A DNA stretch of 64,000 nt from Beijerinckiaceae bacterium. Lineage in GTDB: Bacteria; Pseudomonadota; Alphaproteobacteria; Rhizobiales; Beijerinckiaceae. The first letter of the stretch is position 1, and every line of letters begins with the position of its first letter. A program made the translations under genes and the position numbers. The DNA lies in assembly GCA_947475995.1 (NCBI GenBank), contig CANJNI010000003.1:124001-188000 (forward strand), read 5' to 3'. The notes under the pieces were generated by a model, which ran no database searches, was not told where the DNA came from, and was given only the letters and a program-made list of their open reading frames with translations. Of this stretch, positions 25,533-35,583 are shown piece by piece.

Positions 25533-26294
25533 TCACTCGCGACGGAAGACGAGGCTCGCCAGCCAGCCGACAAACAGCGCGACCAGCGAGAGCGCGACGC
25601 CGTAGCCAAGCCCGTAGGTGAGCGCCGTCTGCGACAGCCATTGTTCGGCGCCGACCTTTTCGACCCGGAAGGACGCATCGCCACGGGCCACGAGCGCGCC
25701 ATCGGCAAAGACCTTGACGTCGACATCGTAGCGGCCGAGCGGCGCGGTTCCGGCGACCGGAATGCCGGTCTGGAAAAGGGTCGGCGAGAGAAAGCGCACG
25801 CCCGCCGGATTTTCCTGAAACAATTGATGATCGCCGCGCAGGCGGATCAGGGCGGTGCGAAACAGGGGCGCATCCTTGTCGGAACCGGCAGGTCCTGCCA
25901 CGAGCGACTCGAGGCCGACTTGTTCAGCACGACGCGCTTCCGGAGGCGCGATGGCGTCAAGCGCCCGGTTGGACACGATGGCGATGAACGACGGCACGTC
26001 GTCCAGAGTCCGGCGCTCGCCATTCAGCCAGAAGGGACCGAACTTCTGTTTTTCGAAAACCGTCACCACGCCGCGCGGCCCGCGCGTCGTCGCCACGATG
26101 TCGTAGTTCGCTCGCGCAGCACGGCCCTCCTCGGGCACAATGGAACCGAACAGGGCCACCTGCGCGCCGGTGAAATTGGAGCGGATTTCCACCACGTCGG
26201 ACGAGAGCGAGATGATGAGCTTCTCGGCCTGCGCGCCGCCAGGGCGCAATCCTGCACAGATCGCCAGAAGCGCCGCGCCGAGGAGCCGCCTCAC
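25533..26294 (-). CDS. TIGR02186-family exported/membrane-anchored protein
   Basis: A 253-residue protein with a signal peptide (MRRLLGAALLAICAGLRPGGAQA) and a C-terminal membrane anchor (YGLGYGVALSLVALFVGWLASLVF). The periplasmic middle has beta-rich stretches with VEIRSNFTGAQVALFGSI and GRYDVDVKVFADGALVARGDASFRVEKVG. This is the TIGR02186 pattern of alphaproteobacteria. Its ATG overlaps the stop of the TSUP permease gene. In other genomes the two genes are neighbours, so it probably acts with that transporter. Function unknown. Confidence 0.85.
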   Translation of the reverse strand: MRRLLGAALLAICAGLRPGGAQAEKLIISLSSDVVEIRSNFTGAQVALFGSIVPEEGRAARANYDIVATTRGPRGVVTVFEKQKFGPFWLNGERRTLDDVPSFIAIVSNRALDAIAPPEARRAEQVGLESLVAGPAGSDKDAPLFRTALIRLRGDHQLFQENPAGVRFLSPTLFQTGIPVAGTAPLGRYDVDVKVFADGALVARGDASFRVEKVGAEQWLSQTALTYGLGYGVALSLVALFVGWLASLVFRRE

Positions 26295-27217
26295 CGCCGG
26301 ACCTCCGTGGCGGAGGCGGAAAACATTTCCTTGGGCTGGCTGACGAGATCGACGCCGAAGCGGACAGCCACGATCAGCACCAGCAGCCCGAGCAGGAACC
26401 GGAAGTGCTCCGCCTTGATGGCCGCGCCCGCAATCGCCCCGAATTGCGCACCGAAGACGCTGCCGCCCATCAGCAGAAGCGCGAGAAAGATATCGACCGT
26501 GTGGCTCGACGCCGAATGCATCACGGTGGCGGCGATCATGGTGAGCAGGATCTGGAACAGGCTCGTTCCAACCACCACGGCCGTCCGCACGCGGAAAATG
26601 TAGATCAGCACCGGCACCAGAATGAACCCGCCGCCGATGCCCAGCACGGCTCCCGCAAAGCCGATGAGAAACGAGACGAACAGCACCGGAATGATGCTGA
26701 TGTAGAGGCCCGAACGCGGAAAGCGCATCTTGAACGGAAGACCCTCATACCAGGCATGGCGGCCGCCGCGCCGGACAGGTCTGGCGAGGCCCTTGCGGGC
26801 GGCCCAGATCGCCCGCAGGCTTTCCACCAGAACCAGCAGGCCGACCGTTCCGAGCAGCGTCAGATAGGACAGCGAAATCACCGTATCGAGGTGACCGAGG
26901 CGGCGCATCCAGTTGAAGAAGCCGACGCCGAGAAACGTGCCGGTCAGGCCGCCCGCGAGCAGCACAAGCCCGAGACGAAAATCCACGGCGCGCTTGCGCC
27001 AGTAGGAGATCGCGCCGGTCATGGAGGTTGCGACGATCTGCGGGGCTTGCGTGGCGACCGCAACCGCGGGAGGAATCCCGACAAAGATGAGCAGAGGCGT
27101 CAACAAAAACCCGCCGCCGACTCCGAACATGCCGGAGATGAAGCCGACGGCCATCCCCATCATCATGATAAAGAAAACGTCGACCGGAAGCTCGGCTATC
27201 GGCAGATAGATTTGCAT
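26291..27217 (-). CDS. TSUP-family (TauE/SafE) anion exporter
   Basis: A 308-residue membrane protein starting MQIYLPIAELPVDVFFIMMMGMAVGFISGMFGVGGGFLLTPLLIF. The GMFGVGGGF loop and the second-half counterpart GAVLGIGGGFILVPVLIYIF are the duplicated TSUP motif. Eight or nine helices. ATG at 27217 is preferred over 27241 because it gives the family N-terminus. Its stop overlaps the start of the TIGR02186 gene, so the order is exporter, then partner. Likely an organic anion or sulfite-type exporter; not proven. Confidence 0.9.
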   Translation of the reverse strand: MQIYLPIAELPVDVFFIMMMGMAVGFISGMFGVGGGFLLTPLLIFVGIPPAVAVATQAPQIVATSMTGAISYWRKRAVDFRLGLVLLAGGLTGTFLGVGFFNWMRRLGHLDTVISLSYLTLLGTVGLLVLVESLRAIWAARKGLARPVRRGGRHAWYEGLPFKMRFPRSGLYISIIPVLFVSFLIGFAGAVLGIGGGFILVPVLIYIFRVRTAVVVGTSLFQILLTMIAATVMHSASSHTVDIFLALLLMGGSVFGAQFGAIAGAAIKAEHFRFLLGLLVLIVAVRFGVDLVSQPKEMFSASATEVRR

Positions 27218-27322
27218 GGATCGTCCGGACCGCGCCGCCATCCGCGATGATCGCGAAATTGCAGCCGCGCAGCCTTCATAATGTCAAAGCGCGAACGCAC
27301 GCGCGGGTCAACCCGCAGAGTC

Positions 27323-30300
27323 TCAGATGTTCGAGACTTTCGCCTTCAGATTCGTCTTCGGCTTTGCGGCCGGAGCAGCGGCGGCGGGCGTCGGAGCGGG
27401 CTTCGTGTCGGACGCCGTGGGCAAGGAGTCCCAACCACCGGCAGGCGCATCGACGTCATTGGCTGACTGGCGCGCCACCTTCGGCTTGAATCCCTCGCCT
27501 GCGGACTTTGCGGTTTCAAGCTGCTGCGCGGTGAGGCGCGCGGCGACTTCGTCGCGCTTCTTGGCGGCTTCGCCATCGCCCTGCCGGGCGGCGATCGCAA
27601 ACCAGCTATAGGCCTGCTGCATGTTCTGCGGCGTGCCCAGACCGCGCGCGTAAAGAATGGCCAGATTGTACTGGCTGTCGCGCACGCCATGTTCGGCTGC
27701 CTTGTGGAACCATTGCGCCGCAGCGACATAATCCGGCTTGTCGCCGCCGCCATCGGCCAGCACGACGGCCAGATTGTGCATGGCCTTCACGTTGCCCTGT
27801 TCGGCGGCCTTTGTGTACCAGGACTTCGCCTTCACGATGTTCTTGTCGACGCCGTAGCCCTTCTCGTAGAGCGAACCGAGCCGGTACTGCGCCGGGGCGA
27901 GATCCTGCAGGGCCGCCTTTTCGAGCCATTGAGCAGCGAGCTTGAGATCGCGCGACACCGAGCGGCCTTCCGCATAACGCAGGCCCAGTTCGTATTGCGC
28001 GCTCGCGACGCCCTTGGCGGCCTGATCGCGCAGCGGACCGACCTGCAGATTCTGGTCGATGGATGGAACGCCGGTCGGATTGGCGAGGATCGGGGTTGCG
28101 GGCGTGATGGTCGCGACGGGACTTGGATCGACGCCGGCCGGGATCGCCTTGTCTGGTCCCACATTCGCAAAGTCGGCGGACTTGCCGGTCTTGACCGCGC
28201 CCTGCTTCTGCGGCGCGGCGGAAGCAGGCGCTTCCTCATCCATATCCGGATCGTCTGCGGGGGCGACACCCGGATTTTCGAGCTGAATGACCGGCGCGGG
28301 GCCGCGCTGCAACAGCATGGTGCGGGCGATCTGCAGCGATCCCGCGACGAGCACGAGAGCCGCGACGCCGAGCAGAAGCGTGCGCTTGCGCGACACGAGG
28401 GCGGATTTCACCTTGCCCAGAAGCGAAGGCTTCTGGTCGCCCTGCTCGATCTTGTCGGTCATGGCGGCAGCGGCGGCCCGCGCACGGGCGCGAGCATCGG
28501 CAAGCGCGTTTTCGACCGCCGCAGCAGCGCCGGTCTTTTGCTGGCCCGCCTGCATGGCGGCCTCAGCCGAGGCGGCCTGCGCGGCGCGGCGCGCAGCCGC
28601 TATGAAGCTCGATTGGGCGCTGCGCGGATCGTTGGACGCTGCAGCTTCACTTTCCTGCACAACCGCGCCATCGCGACGCGGCTGCGGATCGGGCGCGCGG
28701 CGCGCCGGCGCAAAGCCGGAGCCCGGCTCGATCAGAATATCGTCCTGGGCGCCGAGCGGAGCATCAACATCCTCGATGCGCGACGCGGTCGCTTCCCGGC
28801 GCGGCGCAGGGCGCTCGGCCCGTGCGGGTGCGCGGATCTCGTCGGGCGCGCCGGCCTTCGGGCTCCAGCCTTCGAGTTCATCTTCGGCGTCTGCGCGCGC
28901 GGGGCGAATCTGCGGCGCACTCTCGGCAAAGGAATGCTGGGCAGCCTCGCGCACGACAGTGTCGGCGCGCGTCATCGCATGGCCGACGCGAACGTCGACC
29001 ACGTCGTTCTCAAGCATGGCCAGACGGTCGACGACCTTTTCGAGCGTTTCGTGAACGGCCGTCAGAGTTGCATGCGTGCGGCGGTCGGCTACGTCTTGCA
29101 AAGATTTGAGATGCGCCAGATCCTGCGTGATGCTTTCGGGCAATTGCACAGGGGCCGGGGCTGCAAGCGCGGCGCGCAGCACTTCCTGCGCAGCCGCGTG
29201 AGCCGCATTCTCGGCAGCCGTGACGGCGGCGGTGCGGTTCGCGTCAAGTTGCTTGAACAGATCGGCCACGAGGCGTTCGAGCTGCGCCAGCGAACCGCTG
29301 TTGGCGTCCGGACGATCGAGGCGCTCGGCGATGCGGGCGATCTGCAACTGCAGACCGTCGAGGACCCCGCCGCCTTCATCGGTGCTCTGGCTCGCTTCAT
29401 CGACCTTGCGGGCGAGGTCGCGGATCATTTCCTCCAGCGCGCTCGTGTCGGCAGACACGACAGGCACAGGCGCAGGTTGTGCGGCGCGCTCGGAGAGTTC
29501 GCGATGCACGTCGTTGATGCGGCTTGTGAGCTCTTCAAGCTGGTCGTTAGACGTCGAATGCGAAACGGCGCTGTCGATCTTGTAGGCCAGTTCGCGCACC
29601 AGCGATTCCAACGCGCTCACATCGGCGGACGGCTGCGGCTCGGGCTGATCAAGGCGGGAGGTCAGCGACTGCTGGACCTGATCGATGCGGCGGTTCAGTT
29701 CGTCGAGCTGATCGGCTGCGCCCGATTGCGCGACGGCGTCGTCCAGCTTGTGGGCGAGCGACTCGATGCGCTGCTCCAGCGTGCGCAGGAGCGAAGGCGG
29801 CATCGAGCGGTCGAGGCTGCTGCGAATCTCGTCGACCGTCTGGCCGACCGCATCCGCGCTCGCGCCCGTCACGCCCGACATGGCGATGAAGTCGACGCGA
29901 TTGGTCAGCGCCTCGATCTGCTTTTCGATGCTCTCGATGGGCAGCGGATGAGCCACAGCGGCCGCCAGCAGGTTGCGGATTTCCTGCGTCTGCTCGTTGA
30001 CGCGCGCCAGAATCTTGTGATCGACCTCGCATGAGCCGAGGGCGTTGATCTTGCCTGAAATGGAGCGCAGTTCGCTGGCGATTGTGTCGACGGTCGAGCG
30101 CGGCGCGAAATCCGACAGCGAATGCCGCACATCCTTCAGCATCTTTTCGATCGGCTGCAGGACCGTCTCGCGAACGCCTTCCAGCCGCGAGGAGTCGACC
30201 CGCTTCGTCAGGTCGCGAACGGCTGTTTCGAGCGAGGCCAAAGCCTCGCGCGGCGCAAGGCCCGAGACAGCCGACGTCATGTCGGCCACCTGGCGGCGCA

Positions 30301-31636
30301 ATGTTTCGAGATGCGGAAGCGGCGCCGCCTCGGCGCGGGCGGCTGCTTCACGGCGGAGCTGTTCCTCGCGCTGGGCGGCTTCGCGGCGCAGTTCTTCCTG
30401 ACGCTGCTGTTCCAGACGCAGCATTTCCTGACGCTTCTCGGCTTCGCGGCGCAAGTCGGCTTCGCGCTGTTCGGCCTCACGCCGCAGGCGCTCCTCGCGC
30501 TCGGTCGCCTCGCGTCGCAATTGTTCCTCACGCGCAATCGAGTCGCGGCGCATCTCGTCGATGCGGGCGGCGAGACTGGCGATCTCGTTTTTCAGCGTCG
30601 GATCGTAAGCGGGCGCTGCAGGCGCATAGGTCGCCATCGCGGGCCGCTCGACGAGCGGCGGCGCTGCGGGACGGCGCGGCGCGGGGACGCGCTCGGCTGC
30701 GGGGGCCGGTTGTTCGAGTTCCTTCTGGCGGTGCGAAATCTGCGCGATGGCGTCGGTCAGTGAACGCGGCGCGCCGGAGAGGATGCGCGGAGCAACAGGC
30801 GGCTCGACCGGCGCGAGGTCATAGGCGGGCGCTTCGAAGCGGGTGCGGTCCACACCGCCGAGCAACCGGTTGATCTTGCTTTCGAGGCGCGAAATGTCCG
30901 GCGACGGCTGCGGCTCGGGGCGCATCTGGCTGGCGAGCATTTCGATCTTCTGATCGAGCTGCTTTAGCGTCGCTTCGGTGCGGTCGACAGGCTTCGGCCG
31001 TGCAATGGAGTCGATCCGCGACTCGAGGCGCGAAATCGCCTTGTGAACCTCGTTAGGAGGAGCGTCCTCGGTGCGATCCTCGATCGCCGCCTCGATATTG
31101 GCGAGCCGGCGCGAAACTTTTGCGAGCGCCGCGCTGGTTTCCAACTGGGTGCGGCGTGCGCCGCGCTCGAATACGCGCGCGGCCTCGTCCAGCAGGGCGT
31201 CCGGATCAGGATAGGGGACGCGCGGTTCGAAGCTGCGGTCCGCCTCGACACGGCGCGCCGGGCGCCGGTTCGCCAGATAGGTGGCTTCGCGCGGATCGCT
31301 CCGGCGGCGGCTGGCGCGGGGGTCTTCTTCGGCCTCGTCCATATCGTCTTCGTCGACCTGGACCGGGCGGCGGGTCGCGGCGGGACGTTCGCGGCGACGA
31401 CCTGCGGCCGGTGCAGGCTCCCGGCGGGACATTTTGGCCAGTCGCGCCGTGATGGCTTCGAGGCGGCTGTCTTCATCGACATCGTCCGCATCGACGCCCA
31501 TATCGGCCGCCTTGTCGGAAATGACGCTGTTCAGCCACTCGCCGAGCGTCATTCCGGCGCGCCGCGCAGCCTCTTTGGCTGCTTCGCGCGCATCGAAATC
31601 AACGCCTTTGATGCTCCAGGGAACCGCCTTGTTCAT
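27323..31636 (-). CDS. Very large PodJ-like coiled-coil, single-pass, Sel1-repeat protein
   Basis: A 1437-residue protein. N-terminal MNKAVPWSIKGVDFDAREAAKEAARRAGMTLGEWLNSVI resembles the conserved N-terminus of Hyphomicrobiales PodJ-like proteins. Residues about 360-445 are a charged coiled coil (repeats of RREAEQREADL), with more predicted coiled coil and Ala/Pro-rich segments to about 1050. A membrane segment (LLLGVAALVLVAGSLQIA) lies near 1085-1105. The C-terminal region, about 1195-1360, contains Sel1/TPR-like repeats with GVASAQYELGLRYAEGR and DLAPAQYRLGSLYEKGYG. The family organises the cell pole or divisome. The role in this organism is inferred from architecture only. Confidence 0.8.
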   Translation of the reverse strand: MNKAVPWSIKGVDFDAREAAKEAARRAGMTLGEWLNSVISDKAADMGVDADDVDEDSRLEAITARLAKMSRREPAPAAGRRRERPAATRRPVQVDEDDMDEAEEDPRASRRRSDPREATYLANRRPARRVEADRSFEPRVPYPDPDALLDEAARVFERGARRTQLETSAALAKVSRRLANIEAAIEDRTEDAPPNEVHKAISRLESRIDSIARPKPVDRTEATLKQLDQKIEMLASQMRPEPQPSPDISRLESKINRLLGGVDRTRFEAPAYDLAPVEPPVAPRILSGAPRSLTDAIAQISHRQKELEQPAPAAERVPAPRRPAAPPLVERPAMATYAPAAPAYDPTLKNEIASLAARIDEMRRDSIAREEQLRREATEREERLRREAEQREADLRREAEKRQEMLRLEQQRQEELRREAAQREEQLRREAAARAEAAPLPHLETLRRQVADMTSAVSGLAPREALASLETAVRDLTKRVDSSRLEGVRETVLQPIEKMLKDVRHSLSDFAPRSTVDTIASELRSISGKINALGSCEVDHKILARVNEQTQEIRNLLAAAVAHPLPIESIEKQIEALTNRVDFIAMSGVTGASADAVGQTVDEIRSSLDRSMPPSLLRTLEQRIESLAHKLDDAVAQSGAADQLDELNRRIDQVQQSLTSRLDQPEPQPSADVSALESLVRELAYKIDSAVSHSTSNDQLEELTSRINDVHRELSERAAQPAPVPVVSADTSALEEMIRDLARKVDEASQSTDEGGGVLDGLQLQIARIAERLDRPDANSGSLAQLERLVADLFKQLDANRTAAVTAAENAAHAAAQEVLRAALAAPAPVQLPESITQDLAHLKSLQDVADRRTHATLTAVHETLEKVVDRLAMLENDVVDVRVGHAMTRADTVVREAAQHSFAESAPQIRPARADAEDELEGWSPKAGAPDEIRAPARAERPAPRREATASRIEDVDAPLGAQDDILIEPGSGFAPARRAPDPQPRRDGAVVQESEAAASNDPRSAQSSFIAAARRAAQAASAEAAMQAGQQKTGAAAAVENALADARARARAAAAAMTDKIEQGDQKPSLLGKVKSALVSRKRTLLLGVAALVLVAGSLQIARTMLLQRGPAPVIQLENPGVAPADDPDMDEEAPASAAPQKQGAVKTGKSADFANVGPDKAIPAGVDPSPVATITPATPILANPTGVPSIDQNLQVGPLRDQAAKGVASAQYELGLRYAEGRSVSRDLKLAAQWLEKAALQDLAPAQYRLGSLYEKGYGVDKNIVKAKSWYTKAAEQGNVKAMHNLAVVLADGGGDKPDYVAAAQWFHKAAEHGVRDSQYNLAILYARGLGTPQNMQQAYSWFAIAARQGDGEAAKKRDEVAARLTAQQLETAKSAGEGFKPKVARQSANDVDAPAGGWDSLPTASDTKPAPTPAAAAPAAKPKTNLKAKVSNI

Positions 31637-31743
31637 ACCTGCGCCCGTGGGCCTTGGCCCCGTCAGAAATTTCGGCTGGTTTGGCGCGCCATGAGAATCA
31701 TCGGCGCCCCTCCGATGCCCGGTTAACTTTCAAGCCATCGTGG

Positions 31744-31758
31744 TAAACAAACCCTTAA
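31744..31758. promoter_or_regulatory. Near-consensus CtrA-like box upstream of the PodJ-like gene
   Basis: TAAACAAACCCTTAA matches 7 of 8 fixed bases of TTAA-N7-TTAA. It lies 108 bp upstream of the PodJ-like start in the 300-bp region 31637-31936, which holds no recognised gene. PodJ-type genes are cell-cycle regulated in Caulobacter, so the match is suggestive only. Confidence 0.3.
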
Positions 31759-31936
31759 GTGCGGCCCCGTTTGGGACAGATATGTTAAGGGAACACATAC
31801 TTTCACGCGGGAAACAGTAACCATTCGCGTTTTGCGAGCATTTTCAAAAATACACGTACAGGTTGCAAACCGTCCCGAATCAGATCATGTTTCAAGGACT
31901 GGGCAGTCGAATTACGTCCAGCCGTGCGAGGCAATG

Positions 31937-32401
31937 ATGGACCGGACCGGGTCGGGCAAATTCCTTTCGAGTCAGCGGACTGTGAGTGCGCCCGCCGAAC
32001 TCCTGACGATCCGGCAGGCCGCCGAACGCTACGGGGTCACCATGCGGGCGCTTCGATTCTACGAAGCGCGCGGATTGCTGAGTTCAGGGCGCGTCCGGCC
32101 ATCCAGCGGAACAACCAGGAATAGCGTTCGCACCTACGACAGCGAGCAAATTCGCCAATTGCAGCGCATCCTGAAGGCCAAGGCGATGGGTTTCACCCTG
32201 ACTGAGACCCGCAACCTGCTGGACGGCGCTGAGGCTGAAAACGCGCCCGCCGACCTGCCGCTGCGCCCGCGCGATGCTGCGGCGCGCATCGCCCGCCTGG
32301 AATTCCAGCGCGACACGCTGGACCGGACCATTGCGGAGCTGAAAGCGGTCTGGATGCCGGAAGCGACGCCGCGTTCCGTCGAACTGCGCGCCGCCGGATA
32401 A
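31937..32401 (+). CDS. MerR-family transcriptional regulator
   Basis: The preferred ATG at 31937 (GAGG 5 bp upstream) gives 154 residues; the previous ATG at 31934 is also possible. The winged-helix domain starts near residue 22 (LLTIRQAAERYGVTMRALRFYEARGLLSS) and has the MerR signature RTYDSEQIRQLQRILKAKAMGFTLTETRNLL. The C-terminal dimerisation helix (ARIARLEFQRDTLDRTIAELKAVW) lacks metal-binding cysteines, consistent with an acyl-CoA-sensing or LiuR-like type rather than a metal sensor. It lies immediately upstream of a beta-oxidation operon whose promoter has MerR-like spacing. Confidence 0.9.
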   Translation: MDRTGSGKFLSSQRTVSAPAELLTIRQAAERYGVTMRALRFYEARGLLSSGRVRPSSGTTRNSVRTYDSEQIRQLQRILKAKAMGFTLTETRNLLDGAEAENAPADLPLRPRDAAARIARLEFQRDTLDRTIAELKAVWMPEATPRSVELRAAG

Positions 32402-32452
32402 GGCTTTCTGCACTTTCGGGGTTCAAAACGCCGGGGCAGGAGCGCCCGGGCC

Positions 32453-32485
32453 TTGACGTCGGGTTCATATAGTTTACGTATGAAC
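32453..32485 (+). promoter_or_regulatory. MerR-type promoter and operator of the beta-oxidation operon
   Basis: A -35-like TTGACG (32453-32458) is separated by 20 bp from TATGAA (32479-32484). The long spacer is typical of MerR-activated promoters, which distort DNA to correct it. An inverted repeat pairs GTTCATA (32463-32469) with TATGAAC (32479-32485) across this spacer. The acyl-CoA dehydrogenase starts 54 bp downstream. The element is seen directly; its use by the adjacent MerR protein is inferred. Confidence 0.6.
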
Positions 32486-32538
32486 TATCAAGATCGCCCT
32501 CCGGATGGCGGTCCGCTTTCGACGCGAGGAAATGCACG

Positions 32539-34332
32539 ATGCCCAGCTATCAGGCCCCCGTGGATGACGTCCTTTTCCTTCTCAACGATGTGTTCGGCTA
32601 CGAGAAATACGGCAACCTGCCGGGCTTCGAGGAAGCGCCGGCCGATGTGCTGGAGGCCATCGTGCGCGAGGCGGCGAAAATCTGCGAGGAGAAGCTGCAG
32701 CCGCTCAACATGAGCGGGGACCGGGAAGGCTGCGTGCGCCAGCCGGACGGCAGCGTGAAAGCCCCGAAGGGATTCAAACAGGCTTATGACGCTTACCGCG
32801 AGGGCGGCTGGATCGGCCTGTCCGCCGACGTTGAATATGGCGGTCAGGGCCTGCCCTACACGCTCGGTGCGGTGATGAACGAGTTCTCGTCCGCCGCCAA
32901 CATGGCCTTCTCCATGTATCCGGGCCTCACGATGGGAGCGCTGGCGGCGCTGCTGAAGCACGGCAGCCCGGAACAGAAGCAGCTTTACGCCCCCAAAATG
33001 ATTTCGGGCGAATGGACCGGCACCATGAACCTGACCGAGCCGCATTGCGGGACGGATCTGGGCCTGCTGAAATCGAAGGCAGCCCCGCAGCCCGACGGCA
33101 GCTACAAGATCACCGGCCAGAAGATTTTCATCTCGGCAGGCGAGCACAATATGGCGGAGAACATCGTGCATCTGGTGCTGGCGCGCATCGAAGGCGCGCC
33201 CGCCGGAACGCGCGGCATTTCGCTGTTCATCGTGCCGAAGTTCCTGCCCGATGCGCAGGGCAATCCGGGCGCGCGCAACGGCGTCGAATGCGGGGCCATC
33301 GAACACAAGATGGGCATTCACGGCAACGCGACCTGCGTGATGAATTATGACGACGCGACGGGCTTCCTGCTCGGCGAGGCCAACAAGGGCCTTGCGGCCA
33401 TGTTCGTGATGATGAACGAGGCGCGACTGGCGGTCGGCATCCAAGGCCTAGCCCAATCCGAAGTCGCGTATCAGAACGCCGCCGCCTACGCGAAGGACCG
33501 CCTGCAGGGGCGCTCGCTGTCAGGCCCGAAGGCTCCCGAAAAGCCCGCCGATCCGCTGATCGTGCATCCGGACATTCGCCGCATGTTGCTGGAAATCCGC
33601 TCGTTCAACGAGGCGGCGCGCGCGCTGGTCCTGTGGACGGCGCTGAAAAGCGACGTGGCGCATCGCTCGGGCGACGAAAAGGCCATCCAGGCCGCCGACG
33701 ATCATCTCGGGTTGATGACGCCTGTGATCAAAGGTGTGCTGACCGACAAGGGCTTCGACAACGCCGTCAAGGCGCAGCAGATTTTCGGCGGCCACGGCTA
33801 TGTGGGCGAATGGGGCATGGAGCAATTTGTACGCGACGCCCGCATCGCGATGATTTACGAGGGCGCGAATGGCATTCAGGCGCTCGACCTTGTCGGTCGC
33901 AAGCTGCCCAAGGATGGCGGCCGCGCCGTCATGGCCTTTTTCAACGAGGTCGGGGCCTTCATCAAGACACATGAGGGCGACGAAGATCTGAAGCCGATGC
34001 TCGCGCCGCTCAAGCAGGCGCTTGGCCAATTGCAGCAGGCGACCATGTGGTTCATGCAGAACGCCATGGCCAAGCCCGACCATGCGGGCGCGGGCTCCTA
34101 CGACTATATGCACCTGTTCGGTCTGGTCGGGCTGGGCTACATGTGGGCGGAGATTGCGAAAGCCGCGCTTGCCCGCAAGGCTGCAGACGCCACACAGGCG
34201 TCACGAATGGACGCGAAGCTCGCGACGGCAAAATTCTTCATGGCGCGCGTGATGCCGGAATCCGCCGCGCATCTCGCCCGCATCACCAGCGGGGCGGATA
34301 CGTTGATGGCGCTGCCGGCGGATGCGTTTTAA
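32539..34332 (+). CDS. Acyl-CoA dehydrogenase (long type with C-terminal extension)
   Basis: A 597-residue flavoenzyme. Residues 1-400 are the acyl-CoA dehydrogenase core with [36 protein letters not shown] and [37 protein letters not shown]. The catalytic base is Glu441 in that last motif. The extra 150 C-terminal residues occur in the DmdC/FadE5-like class. It oxidises an acyl-CoA to the 2-enoyl-CoA. First structural gene after the MerR regulator; followed 27 bp later by a thiolase. The chain-length preference cannot be read. Confidence 0.93.
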   Translation: MPSYQAPVDDVLFLLNDVFGYEKYGNLPGFEEAPADVLEAIVREAAKICEEKLQPLNMSGDREGCVRQPDGSVKAPKGFKQAYDAYREGGWIGLSADVEYGGQGLPYTLGAVMNEFSSAANMAFSMYPGLTMGALAALLKHGSPEQKQLYAPKMISGEWTGTMNLTEPHCGTDLGLLKSKAAPQPDGSYKITGQKIFISAGEHNMAENIVHLVLARIEGAPAGTRGISLFIVPKFLPDAQGNPGARNGVECGAIEHKMGIHGNATCVMNYDDATGFLLGEANKGLAAMFVMMNEARLAVGIQGLAQSEVAYQNAAAYAKDRLQGRSLSGPKAPEKPADPLIVHPDIRRMLLEIRSFNEAARALVLWTALKSDVAHRSGDEKAIQAADDHLGLMTPVIKGVLTDKGFDNAVKAQQIFGGHGYVGEWGMEQFVRDARIAMIYEGANGIQALDLVGRKLPKDGGRAVMAFFNEVGAFIKTHEGDEDLKPMLAPLKQALGQLQQATMWFMQNAMAKPDHAGAGSYDYMHLFGLVGLGYMWAEIAKAALARKAADATQASRMDAKLATAKFFMARVMPESAAHLARITSGADTLMALPADAF

Positions 34333-34359
34333 GCTGCAAGAGATTTGACGGAGTCACCT

Positions 34360-35568
34360 ATGCCCGAAGCCTTTATCTATGACGCGGTCCGCACGCCGCG
34401 CGGTCGCGGCAAACAGGACGGATCGCTGCACGAAGTCTCGACTCTGGGCCTCGCGACCACCGCTTTGTCCGCCATCAAGCAGCGCAACAAGCTCGACACG
34501 CGCTTCATCGACGATGTGGTGATGGGCTGCGTCGATCCGGTTGGCGAAGCAGGCGGCGACATCGCCCGCATGGCGGCGCTGACGGCCGGATATGGCGATC
34601 ATGTTCCGGGCATCCAGATCAACCGCTTCTGCGCATCCGGCCTCGATGCGGTGAATTTCGCCGCCGCGCAGGTGATGGCCGGACAGCACCAGATGACCAT
34701 CGGGGGCGGCGTCGAGTCCATGAGCCGCGTCGGCATCGGAGCGTCAGGCGGCGCATGGCCGGTCGATCCGACGATTGCGATTCCGGCCTATTTCATGCCG
34801 CAGGGCATATCGGCAGATCTGATCGCCACCAAATACGGCTTCTCGCGCGACGACGTCGACGCTTATGCGGTGGAGAGCCAGAAGCGCGCCGCAACGTCGT
34901 GGAGCGAAGGACGTTTCGCCAAATCCATCGTGCCGGTGAAGGACGTAAACGGCCTCACTATCCTCGACAAGGACGAGCACATGCGGCCCTCGACCGACAT
35001 GCAGTCGCTCGCGGCGCTCAAGCCGTCCTTCGTGATGATGGCCGAACAAGGCGGGTTCAACGCCGTTGCGATTCAGGCGCATCCGGAAATCGAGGCCCTG
35101 AACCATGTGCATCATGCGGGCAATTCGTCCGGCATCGTGGATGGCGCGGCGGCTGTGCTGATCGGTTCCGCCGACGCCGGAAAGGCGAGCGGCCTCAAGC
35201 CGCGCGCGCGCATCAGGGCTTTCGCCAATATCGGCAGCGAGCCCGCCATGATGCTCACCGGCCCCGTGGATGTCACCAGGAAGGTTCTGGCACGCGCCGG
35301 CATGACGATCGGCGACATTGATCTGTTCGAGGTGAACGAGGCGTTTGCTTCCGTGGTGCTGCGCTTCCTGCAGGCGTTCAACGTGTCCGCCGACAAGGTG
35401 AACGTCAACGGCGGCGCGATTGCGCTCGGCCATCCGCTTGGCGCGACCGGCGCGATGATTTTGGGAACGGCGCTGGATGAGCTGGAGCGCACCGGCAAAT
35501 CGACGGCGCTTGTCACGCTCTGCATCGGCGCCGGCATGGGCACCGCGACCATTATCGAACGAGTCTGA
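34360..35568 (+). CDS. Acetyl-CoA acyltransferase/thiolase (FadI/FadA type)
   Basis: A 402-residue thiolase. Active site nucleophile Cys91 in [23 protein letters not shown] near the C-terminus with the catalytic His, and [12 protein letters not shown] with the second Cys. It cleaves 3-ketoacyl-CoA into acetyl-CoA and the shortened acyl-CoA, or the reverse. ATG at 34360 has a GACGGAG upstream, unlike a TTG 15 bp earlier. It is second in the operon and supplies the last step of beta-oxidation started by the acyl-CoA dehydrogenase. Confidence 0.94.
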   Translation: MPEAFIYDAVRTPRGRGKQDGSLHEVSTLGLATTALSAIKQRNKLDTRFIDDVVMGCVDPVGEAGGDIARMAALTAGYGDHVPGIQINRFCASGLDAVNFAAAQVMAGQHQMTIGGGVESMSRVGIGASGGAWPVDPTIAIPAYFMPQGISADLIATKYGFSRDDVDAYAVESQKRAATSWSEGRFAKSIVPVKDVNGLTILDKDEHMRPSTDMQSLAALKPSFVMMAEQGGFNAVAIQAHPEIEALNHVHHAGNSSGIVDGAAAVLIGSADAGKASGLKPRARIRAFANIGSEPAMMLTGPVDVTRKVLARAGMTIGDIDLFEVNEAFASVVLRFLQAFNVSADKVNVNGGAIALGHPLGATGAMILGTALDELERTGKSTALVTLCIGAGMGTATIIERV

Positions 35569-35583
35569 ACGCAGGAGACCTCC

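Noticed and set aside
27689-30034. A 781-codon plus-strand open frame opposite the PodJ-like gene
   Set aside because: The minus-strand gene has coiled coils, a membrane segment and Sel1 repeats; the opposite frame has no recognisable domain.
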